In this document: one piece after another, positions 1 to 4,855 of the stretch | Layout: the number at the start of each line of letters is the position of its first letter | Numbering within the stretch: the first letter of the stretch is position 1 | DNA from: an uncultured Dysosmobacter sp. | Lineage (GTDB): Bacteria; Bacillota; Clostridia; Oscillospirales; Oscillospiraceae | Length of the DNA: 5,858 nt | Assembly (NCBI GenBank): GCA_934597465.1 | Contig: CAKTSC010000106.1 | Location: 1 to 5,858, forward strand | Reading direction: 5' to 3' | Program-made: the position numbers and the translations under genes | The notes under the pieces: model-generated | Told to the model about the DNA's origin: nothing | The model's database searches: none | What the model saw: the letters and a program-made list of their open reading frames with translations, nothing else

Positions 1-869
1 ACGTCCGCCTGCACCGGATGCTCCAGGGCCAGGAAGGCCCCGGCCCGCTGCCGGGCCACGTGGACGGAGCTGCCGTCAATGACGGAATCCGGCCGGGCAA
101 AGTAGATGAACTCGAAAACGCAGAGTCTCTTGGGGACTCTGCCGCAGTGGGTCTCGATGCTGCGGACGCCCTTGGCGTCCGCCACCACGATCTCGCCGGG
201 ACGGACATCCCGGAGGAACCGGGCGCCGATGGCATCCAGGGCGCAGCTCTCCGAGGCGAAGACCACACTGCCGTCCCGGAGCTCCCCCATGCAGAGAGGG
301 CGGAAGCCGTGGGGATCCCGGACGGCCAGGAGCTTTGAGGGGGAGGAGATCACCAGGGAGTAGGCCCCCTCCAGCCGCTCCATGGCGGCGGAGACCGCTT
401 CCTCGATGGAGGGGGCGCGGAGCCGCTCCTGCACGATGAGGTAGGCGATGACCTCGCTGTCCGTGGTGGTCTGGAAGATGGAGCCCCGGCTCTCCAGCTC
501 CCGGCGGAGGGTGTGGGAGTTGGTGAGGTTTCCGTTATGGGCCAGGGCCATGCGGCCTTTGTAGTGGTTCACCAGGATGGGCTGGACGTTGCGCTGGTTG
601 TCACTGCCGGTGGTGCCGTAGCGGACGTGGCCCACGGCGATGCTTCCCTGCCCCAGGGCCGCCAGGCACTCCGGGCGGAAGACATCCCCCACCAGGCCCA
701 CGTCCCGGTAGGCCCGGATGACCCCGTCGTCATTGACGGCGATGCCGGCGCTCTCCTGCCCCCGGTGCTGGAGGGAGTAGAGTGCGTAGTAGGCAAGGCT
801 GGCAACATCCCCCCGCTCCGGCAGGCGGACGCCGAAGACGCCGCACTCCTCATGGAGGTGCCGATCCAT
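1..869 (-). CDS. purF: Amidophosphoribosyltransferase (glutamine PRPP amidotransferase), C-terminus cut by window edge
   Basis: PurF catalyses the committed step of cytosolic purine synthesis: PRPP plus glutamine gives 5-phosphoribosylamine. I translated the minus strand from the ATG at 869-867; the frame is open to base 1 (289 complete codons, against about 470-480 for the whole family). Visible are a short propeptide MDRHLHEE, then Cys9 in CGVFGV, which by family precedent becomes the N-terminal nucleophile of the class II glutaminase after cleavage. Next come LQHRGQESAGIA (33-44), GHVRYGTTG (80-88), LAHNGNLTN (109-117), DPHGFRPL (185-192) and ASESCALD (205-212). Cys250 in RLCVFEFIYF matches the first [4Fe-4S] ligand of Bacillus-type PurF; the other ligands and the PRPP loop lie outside the window. 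The start is supported by GGGGAG overlapping the purC stop, with only 5 nt between the genes, so translation is probably coupled. A GTG two codons upstream overlaps the purC stop but has no room for a ribosome site. Last visible gene of the purE-purC-purF operon. Confidence 0.97.
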   Translation of the reverse strand, partial: MDRHLHEECGVFGVRLPERGDVASLAYYALYSLQHRGQESAGIAVNDDGVIRAYRDVGLVGDVFRPECLAALGQGSIAVGHVRYGTTGSDNQRNVQPILVNHYKGRMALAHNGNLTNSHTLRRELESRGSIFQTTTDSEVIAYLIVQERLRAPSIEEAVSAAMERLEGAYSLVISSPSKLLAVRDPHGFRPLCMGELRDGSVVFASESCALDAIGARFLRDVRPGEIVVADAKGVRSIETHCGRVPKRLCVFEFIYFARPDSVIDGSSVHVARQRAGAFLALEHPVQAD

Positions 870-874
870 GGCCG

Positions 875-1594
875 TCACTCCCCGTCGTGGGCCAGGAGAC
901 GGCGCATGACCTCTGCGTAGGCGTCCTCCACCCCGCCCATGTCCCGGCGGAAGCGATCCTTGTCCAGCTTCTCCCCGGTCTTGGCGTCCCAGAGACGGCA
1001 GGTGTCGGGGCTGATCTCGTCCGCCAGGACGATCTGGCCCCGGGTGGTCTTGCCGAACTCCAGCTTGAAATCCACAAGCGTCACGCCGCAGTCCGCCCAG
1101 AAGGCCTTCAGGGCGGTGTTGACGGCGAAGGCATAGCGCTTGATGAGCTCGATCTCCTTCCAGCTGGCAAGACCCAGGGCCACGGCGTGGTAGGCGTTGA
1201 GGAGGGGATCATGGAGCTCGTCATTCTTATAGGAGAACTCAATGGTGGGCTCCGGGAAGACGATGCCCTCCTTCACCCCGTAGCGGGAGGCGAAGTGCCC
1301 GGCGGAAAGGTTGCGGACGATGACCTCCAGGGGCACGATGCTTACCCTGCGCACCAGGGTCTCCCGCTCCGAGAGCTCCCTTACGAAGTGGGTGGGGATG
1401 CCGGCCTTCTCCATCCGGGCCATGAGGCGGTTGGTCATCCGGTTGTTGATGACGCCCTTGCCCACGATGGTGCCCTTCTTCAGGCCGTCCAGGGCGGTGG
1501 CATCGTCCTTATAGCTGACGATGACGAGATCGGGATCGTCGGTGGCATAGACCTTTTTGGCCTTGCCCTCGTAGAGCTGTTCACGCTTCTCCAT
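875..1594 (-). CDS. purC: Phosphoribosylaminoimidazole-succinocarboxamide synthase (SAICAR synthetase)
   Basis: PurC joins CAIR to aspartate with ATP to give SAICAR, a cytosolic step of IMP synthesis. The product is 239 aa, close to the usual 235-245 for bacterial PurC. Family motifs are complete: LYEGKAKKVY at 7-16 (N-terminal ATP-binding strand), VPLEVIVRNLSAG at 87-99 (first SAICAR synthetase signature), LVDFKLEFG at 173-181 (second signature) and DEISPDTCRLWD at 192-203. The open frame extends upstream to 1651, but the start at 1594 is chosen because AGGAGG lies 8 nt before it and because homologues begin just before the YEGKAK motif; the extra 19 codons would overlap purE. It lies 16 nt downstream of purE and 5 nt upstream of purF, so all three genes are one transcription unit. 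Confidence 0.98.
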   Translation of the reverse strand: MEKREQLYEGKAKKVYATDDPDLVIVSYKDDATALDGLKKGTIVGKGVINNRMTNRLMARMEKAGIPTHFVRELSERETLVRRVSIVPLEVIVRNLSAGHFASRYGVKEGIVFPEPTIEFSYKNDELHDPLLNAYHAVALGLASWKEIELIKRYAFAVNTALKAFWADCGVTLVDFKLEFGKTTRGQIVLADEISPDTCRLWDAKTGEKLDKDRFRRDMGGVEDAYAEVMRRLLAHDGE

Positions 1595-1610
1595 GGTGGT
1601 ATCCTCCTGA

Positions 1611-2105
1611 TTATCCTTGAAATCGTTCCATGAGTTCCTGATCCTTGGCAAGAACGGCGGCCTTCTCCCGCCGCCGGGCCTCCCCCAGCTTCCGGGCCAG
1701 GGTCTCGTCCGTCACCGCCAGGATCTGGACGGCCAGCAGGGCGGCGTTCTTTCCCCCGTCCACGGCCACCGCGGCCACCGGGATACCGGAGGGCATCTGA
1801 ACGGTGGAGAGCAGGGCGTCCATCCCGGAGAAGGCCCCGCCCCCGCAGGGGATGCCGATGACCGGCAGGGTGCAGTTTGCGGCCAGGGCCCCCGCCAGGT
1901 GGGCCGCCATCCCGGCGGCGGCGATGAGACAAGAAAATCCGCTCTCCCGCGCCGACGCGGCAAACTCCCTTGCCTCGTCCGGACAGCGGTGAGCGGACAG
2001 GACCCGCACCTCCACCGGTACCTCATATTCCCGCAGCACGGCCACGGCCTTCTCCGCCACCGGCAGATCGCTGGCGCTGCCCATGACAACGGCGACTTTT
2101 CCCAT
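1611..2105 (-). CDS. purE: 5-(carboxyamino)imidazole ribonucleotide mutase, class I PurE
   Basis: PurE makes CAIR, the substrate of PurC, by moving the carboxyl group of N5-CAIR (class I) or, in class II enzymes, by direct carboxylation of AIR. The product is 164 aa, the normal length of single-domain PurE. Motifs seen: MGSASD at 8-13 (phosphate and ribose binding), SAHRCPD at 37-43 with His39 equivalent to the catalytic His45 of E. coli PurE, AGMAAHLAG at 64-72, LPVIGIPC at 80-87, LLSTVQMPSGIPV at 98-110 and NAALLAVQIL at 120-129. Arg40 after the His fits class I. Two motif positions depart from the textbook form: Cys41 where Thr is usual (SAHRTP), and AGMAAHLAG rather than AGGAAHLPG. The start is fixed by AAGGAGG 8-9 nt upstream. 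It is the first gene of the operon. No purK follows it; the next gene is purC. Confidence 0.96.
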   Translation of the reverse strand: MGKVAVVMGSASDLPVAEKAVAVLREYEVPVEVRVLSAHRCPDEAREFAASARESGFSCLIAAAGMAAHLAGALAANCTLPVIGIPCGGGAFSGMDALLSTVQMPSGIPVAAVAVDGGKNAALLAVQILAVTDETLARKLGEARRREKAAVLAKDQELMERFQG

Positions 2106-2123
2106 CGCGGCCCCCTCCTTTCC

Positions 2124-2142
2124 ACGGAAGCGCTGCTTCCGT
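2124..2142 (-). promoter_or_regulatory. Perfect 8-bp hairpin in the purE 5' leader
   Basis: On the transcript, ACGGAAGC and GCTTCCGT form a perfect 8-bp stem with a 3-nt AGC loop, ending a few bases before the AAGGAGG ribosome site of purE. There is no U-run after it, so it is not an intrinsic terminator. It could stabilise the 5' end of the message, affect ribosome access or be a protein site. The pairing is seen directly; any function is inference. Confidence 0.5.
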
Positions 2143-2164
2143 CCTTAGCAGAATTGATGACAGG

Positions 2165-2194
2165 ATGATACCATATAAGTATTGCATTTGCCAA
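2165..2194 (-). promoter_or_regulatory. Sigma-A type promoter of the purE operon
   Basis: The minus strand reads TTGGCA (2194-2189), an 18-bp spacer, then TATCAT (2170-2165). Five of six bases match consensus in each box, and the sites lie in a local AT-rich stretch about 60 bp before purE. Transcription would start near the A at 2158, giving a leader of only about 50 nt. That is too short for a purine riboswitch plus expression platform. Confidence 0.75.
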
Positions 2195-2351
2195 GAGGGG
2201 AAGTACCCGAAGAAATCCAAAAAATAGGTATGACCTTTTACCGCTTTTCATGAAGGTCTGATGACTTCCGCCCTTCGGGCATGCGGCGGCGCTCCCCCGC
2301 CCTCGGAAGCGGGCGCGTTTCCGGCGCAGTTCATCCCGCCGGAGACGGGAA
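2195..2351. other. Intergenic spacer upstream of the purE promoter, no gene found
   Basis: No coding region with a ribosome site is visible on either strand. The part nearest the promoter (about 2195-2260) is AT-rich, as expected of an upstream promoter or operator region. The rest (about 2265-2350) is very GC-rich and holds small inverted repeats, for example gccc-ttc-gggc at 2270-2280 and cccg-ccggaga-cggg at 2336-2350. No tRNA, riboswitch, CRISPR or insertion-sequence pattern was recognised. Confidence 0.5.
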
Positions 2352-2385
2352 AGCGCCCGGAGGGCCTTTCGGCCCTCCGGGCGCT
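2352..2385 (-). terminator. GC-rich 15-bp hairpin with GAAA tetraloop, probable terminator of the T-box operon
   Basis: Bases 2352-2366 pair perfectly with 2371-2385 (15 bp). On the minus-strand transcript the loop is GAAA, a GNRA tetraloop. It begins 7 nt after the TAG stop of the 180-aa membrane protein gene, the usual place for an intrinsic terminator. The downstream tract is weak (CTTTCCCGTC), so termination may be partial, Rho-assisted, or the hairpin may mainly protect the 3' end. Confidence 0.7.
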
Positions 2386-2392
2386 GGGGTCG

Positions 2393-2935
2393 CTAGTTCT
2401 CTCCGCCGTCCCCCGCCGTGACGGTGAGGGTGATGCGGGCCTCCGTCTGGAGGATGGCCTGCTCCCCGCTCTCGGCGTCGTAGCAGGTCACAAGGAAGCT
2501 GGCGTCATAGCCTCCGGGCTGCAGGCGCTCCGCCATACCGGGGAGAAGGGTCATCTCCTCCAGCGCCGTACCGGGGGCCAGGAGGCCGCTCTCCGCCAGG
2601 ACGGTGCCCCGCACCGTCAGCTGCAGCACCAGCCCCTGGTCAGAGCTGGGGGGATTGGCGAAGAAGAACGCCGCCTTCCCCGTGGAGAGGTCGATGACGG
2701 CCTCCGGCCGGTAGCGGAGGTTCACGGAGCCGCCGCCCTCCCGCTCCTCCGGCAGCGTGCCGTCATCGTAGGGCATGGCGGCGGAGTCGGCGGCCGGGGC
2801 GCGATCCGGCGGCAGGGACGGCGCCGGGCTGCGGCCAAAGAGGGCCCAAAGGGCCACGGCGATGGCGAGGATGGCCACCAGCGCCAGAATCCACAGCGCC
2901 CGATCCCGGGGATCCCGCTGGGAGGAAGTCTTCAT
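2393..2935 (-). CDS. Uncharacterised single-pass membrane protein with extracytoplasmic domain
   Basis: I do not recognise this 180-aa protein. What can be seen: a short charged N-terminus (KTSSQRDPRDR), one hydrophobic segment at about 14-33 (LWILALVAILAIAVALWALF), then a Pro/Ala/Asp-rich linker (34-69), then a compact domain at about 70-174 of alternating hydrophobic segments suggesting a beta-sandwich (VNLRYRPEAVIDLS, KAAFFFANPP, LVLQLTV, then a SGLLAPGTALEEM turn, GGYDASFLVTCYD, ARITLTVTA). The single segment after a positive N-terminus suggests the domain lies outside the membrane. No lipobox Cys or signal peptidase site stands out, so a membrane anchor is likelier than secretion. AAGGAG lies about 9 nt before the ATG. 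It follows the Dabb gene by 78 nt with no clear promoter or terminator between them, so it is probably the last gene of the T-box operon. Function unknown. Confidence 0.8.
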   Translation of the reverse strand: MKTSSQRDPRDRALWILALVAILAIAVALWALFGRSPAPSLPPDRAPAADSAAMPYDDGTLPEEREGGGSVNLRYRPEAVIDLSTGKAAFFFANPPSSDQGLVLQLTVRGTVLAESGLLAPGTALEEMTLLPGMAERLQPGGYDASFLVTCYDAESGEQAILQTEARITLTVTAGDGGEN

Positions 2936-3013
2936 GATCCCTCTCTCCTTCCGTTTATTCCTTGATACTGCCCGCTCCCTGGCTTCGCTGCCGGAGGGCG
3001 GGGCTTTCCGGTC

Positions 3014-3295
3014 TCAGAGCTCCAGATCCACGGCGGCGCGGCTCTCCCGGATGGACTTGCAGAGGGCGGAGACCGCCTGGTGCCGGGGGTCTGCCTTGTA
3101 GGCGGCCACGTCCTCCAGGCTGTCGAAATCCGCGATGAGGGCGGCGTCGTAGTTGCCCTCCCCCACGCTGCGCAGCACCTGGGAGCGCTTCAGCTGGGGG
3201 ATCACGCCCTGCAGGGCGGCAAGGCCGGTGAGGAATTCTTCCTGCTCTGCCTCGGTGCCGGGGCGGAACTTCCAGAGTACGATGTGGCGGATCAT
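3014..3295 (-). CDS. Dabb (dimeric alpha-beta barrel, stress-responsive) family protein
   Basis: A 93-aa protein with the hallmarks of the Dabb family (ferredoxin-like dimeric alpha-beta barrel): N-terminal strand MIRHIVLWKFRPG with the family's conserved His4, a helix (TEAEQEEFLTGLAALQGVIPQLK), the second strand region (LRSVGEGNYDAALIADFDS), the helix SLEDVAAYKADPRHQAV with the typical Y-x-x-x-P-x-H element, and a final strand (SRAAVDLEL). Members bind small molecules or act as small oxygenases and decarboxylases, but most bacterial ones have no assigned substrate, and none can be given here. Its ATG overlaps the aminotransferase stop as ATGA, and its AAGGAG site lies inside the aminotransferase reading frame. 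Translation is therefore coupled and the two are very probably used together. Confidence 0.88.
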   Translation of the reverse strand: MIRHIVLWKFRPGTEAEQEEFLTGLAALQGVIPQLKRSQVLRSVGEGNYDAALIADFDSLEDVAAYKADPRHQAVSALCKSIRESRAAVDLEL

Positions 3296-4491
3296 GCCAT
3301 TTTCTCCTTCCGGTAGCGGGCGATGGCGATGCCGAGCAGCTCCATGGAGCGGCGGATGTCGGCCTCATTGAGGACGTAGGCGATGCGGATCTCGTCCTTG
3401 CCCTTGCCGGGGGTGGCGTAGAAGCCCTCGCCAGGGGCGAACATCAGCGTCTCGCCGTGATCCTCAAACTCCTCCAGAAGCCAGGTCTGGAACCTGTCGG
3501 CGTCGTCCACCGGGAGCTTTGCCATCAGGTAGAAGGCGCCCTTGGGCTCGCCGCAGACCACGCCCGGGATCTTGTGGAGCCCCTCCACGCAGGCGTTGCG
3601 GCGGCGGCGGTACTCATCCCGGGTGGCATTGAAGTAATCGGGGTCCACACTGTAGAGGGCGGAGGCGCCCAGCTGGTCCAGCGTGGCGGAGCAGAGGCGG
3701 CCCTGGCAGAGCTTCATGGCCTGGGCGATGAACTCCGGGTTCCGGGAGATCAGGGCGCCCACCCGGGCGCCGCAGGCGGAGAAGCGCTTGGAGACGGAGT
3801 CCACCACGATGAGGTTCTCCTCGAGACCGGGGAAGGTCAGGAAGGTGGAGAGGGGCTCGCCGCCGTAGACGAACTCCCGGTAGACCTCGTCCGCCACCAG
3901 GAAGAGGCCGTGCTCCCGGGCGATGCCGGCGATGACCTGCATCTCCTCCGGCGTCAGGACAGTGCCGGTGGGGTTGCCGGGATTGGTGACCAGGATGGCC
4001 TTCGTGCGCTCCGTGATGAGGGGCTCAATGCGGCCGCGCTCGGCGTAGCGGTAGCCCTCCTCCGGGGAGCTGTGGATGGGGCGGATCTGCCCGCCCGCCA
4101 CGCGGACGAAGGTGTTGTAATTGGTGTAGAAGGGCTCCGGGATCAGGATCTCGTCCCCCTCGTCCAGGATACAGCTCATGGCCATCTGCAGCGCCTCGCT
4201 GCCGCCGGTGGTGGCCAGGATATTCTCCTCCGCCAGGGGCGCGCCGATGCGCTGGTAGTAGCGTTGGACGGCCTCCACATACGCCGGAACGCCGGGGGAC
4301 GGAGCATAGGCCAGCACCTCGCTGCGGTAGCTGTGGACGGCGTCAAAGAAGGCCGGGGGCGTGGGGATGTCCGGCTGGCCGATGTTCAGGTGATGGATCT
4401 TCAGCCCCCGGGCCTCCGCCTTCAGGGCGTAGGGATGGAACTTGCGCATGGGGGAGAGATGGCATTGCTGCACCTTGGACGAAAACTGCAT
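3292..4491 (-). CDS. PLP-dependent class I/II aminotransferase (aspartate/alanine type), T-box controlled
   Basis: A cytosolic fold-type I aminotransferase of 399 aa, the family's usual length. Motifs: IGQPD at 37-41 (substrate-binding segment), TTGGSEAL at 94-101 (PLP phosphate loop), NPGNPTG at 170-176, ADEVY at 200-204 (Asp201 to the PLP pyridine nitrogen, Tyr204 to the O3'), SVSKRFSACGARVG at 232-245 (Lys235 the Schiff-base lysine, Arg243 to the phosphate) and EIRIAY at 367-372 (Arg369 for the substrate alpha-carboxylate). The catalytic set is complete. The SKRFSACGARVG form differs from the classical SKTYAMTGWRIG of bacterial aspartate aminotransferases, so the exact substrate cannot be read from the protein. 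The start at 4491 is chosen because AGGAGG lies 8 nt upstream; the open frame to 4602 runs back through the leader terminator and T-box and is not coding. Its leader suggests induction when a tRNA, probably tRNA-Ala, is uncharged. Overlaps the Dabb gene by 4 nt. Confidence 0.93.
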   Translation of the reverse strand: MQFSSKVQQCHLSPMRKFHPYALKAEARGLKIHHLNIGQPDIPTPPAFFDAVHSYRSEVLAYAPSPGVPAYVEAVQRYYQRIGAPLAEENILATTGGSEALQMAMSCILDEGDEILIPEPFYTNYNTFVRVAGGQIRPIHSSPEEGYRYAERGRIEPLITERTKAILVTNPGNPTGTVLTPEEMQVIAGIAREHGLFLVADEVYREFVYGGEPLSTFLTFPGLEENLIVVDSVSKRFSACGARVGALISRNPEFIAQAMKLCQGRLCSATLDQLGASALYSVDPDYFNATRDEYRRRRNACVEGLHKIPGVVCGEPKGAFYLMAKLPVDDADRFQTWLLEEFEDHGETLMFAPGEGFYATPGKGKDEIRIAYVLNEADIRRSMELLGIAIARYRKEKMA

Positions 4492-4508
4492 TTGAAATTC
4501 CTCCTCTG

Positions 4509-4544
4509 AAAAAAGAAACGCCCCTGACATCGCTGTCAGGGGCG
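4509..4544 (-). terminator. Intrinsic terminator of the T-box leader
   Basis: On the transcript an 11-bp perfect stem, CGCCCCTGACA with TGTCAGGGGCG, closes a GCGA tetraloop (4530-4533) and is followed by TTTCTTTTTT (4518-4509). The 5' arm (CGCCCCT) can instead pair with AGGG of the T-box sequence, giving the mutually exclusive antiterminator. The aminotransferase ribosome site follows directly. Confidence 0.93.
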
Positions 4545-4762
4545 AAAAATGTTTCCGCGGTACCACCCTGATCTGCCCCTCCCGAAGGGAACGGCATCTC
4601 ATGTCATCCGGTAACGGGGATGGATCGTCCCGCTCGTCGCGGGCTGCTCCAAAGCGGCTGCTTTCCGGCGTGGGCTGAGGGCTTGCACCGTTTCCCTCTC
4701 GCTGAAAACCGGTTTCGGAAAGCTGACTTCTTCACGGCATACTCCATTGTGCACTTGGATTA
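4509..4762 (-). ncRNA. T-box leader (tRNA-sensing riboswitch), probable alanine GCC specifier
   Basis: The diagnostic T-box sequence AGGGTGGTACCGCGG is at 4569-4555, with the UGGU bulge at 4565-4562 that pairs with the tRNA ACCA end, implying an A discriminator base. Stem I elements: AGCGAGAGGG (4703-4694) and GGTGCAAGCC (4689-4680), the conserved distal bulge and loop; GCTTTCCG (4723-4716) pairing perfectly with CGGAAAGC (4667-4660); and GAAG (4733-4730) pairing with CTTT (4654-4651), followed by the conserved GGAGC. Between these helices the 3' side of the internal loop reads GCA-GCC-G. In the usual GAA-XYZ-purine layout this places GCC (4658-4656) as the specifier, which codes for alanine, and tRNA-Ala does have A73. 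Further stem-loops are CCCGC/GCGGG (4629-4643) and TCCC-TTC-GGGA (4580-4590). The T-box identity is near certain; the alanine call is an inference from a hand fold. Confidence 0.93.
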
Positions 4763-4768
4763 AGGCTT

Positions 4769-4797
4769 ACGATACCCGATTTTCCCGCCCTTGTCAA
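4769..4797 (-). promoter_or_regulatory. Sigma-A type promoter of the T-box operon
   Basis: The minus strand reads TTGACA (4797-4792, perfect consensus), a 17-bp spacer, then TATCGT (4774-4769). Transcription would start near 4762, a few bases before T-box Stem I. Confidence 0.85.
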
Positions 4798-4812
4798 GGG
4801 GGAAAGGTGGCT

Positions 4813-4848
4813 GGGGCGAAAGTTATTTTCTTCGCAAACTTCCGCCCC
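4813..4848 (-). terminator. 12-bp stem-loop after the ftsK stop codon, probable terminator
   Basis: On the transcript GGGGCGGAAGTT pairs with AACTTTCGCCCC (12 bp, one G-U pair) around a 12-nt loop. The stem begins 7 nt after the ftsK TAA. The following tract (CAGCCACCTTTCCC) is poor in U, so it is an imperfect intrinsic terminator, much like the hairpin at 2352-2385. The T-box promoter lies directly downstream. Confidence 0.6.
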
Positions 4849-4855
4849 GGAGCGC

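Noticed and set aside
850..1077. A short minus-strand frame spanning the purC-purF junction
   Set aside because: It lies in a different frame from both purC and purF and overlaps the purC 3' end and purF start; low-complexity Ser/Trp/Arg translation typical of a shadow frame.
2203..2217. Possible PurR box (core CCGAA at about 2207-2212)
   Set aside because: Only the core and a few flanking A/T positions match the Bacillus PurBox consensus, and no paired second box was seen.
1712..2251. A 179-codon minus-strand frame starting MKSGKRSYLFFGFL
   Set aside because: It has no ribosome site, crosses the purE promoter and overlaps purE in another frame. The hydrophobic start is a by-product of AT-rich promoter DNA.
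2106..2260. Guanine/adenine riboswitch before purE
   Set aside because: The conserved purine aptamer loops and an expression platform are absent, and the promoter leaves only about 50 nt of leader.
3457..4509. A 350-codon open frame on the plus strand opposite the aminotransferase
   Set aside because: It mirrors a well-supported gene in GC-rich DNA, has no ribosome site, and its translation shows no recognisable domain. The long plus-strand frames at 782-1633, 1617-2168 and 2261-2965 are rejected for the same reason.
4492..4602. Upstream extension of the aminotransferase by 37 codons
   Set aside because: It would run through the leader terminator and T-box sequence; the AGGAGG site decides for the start at 4491.
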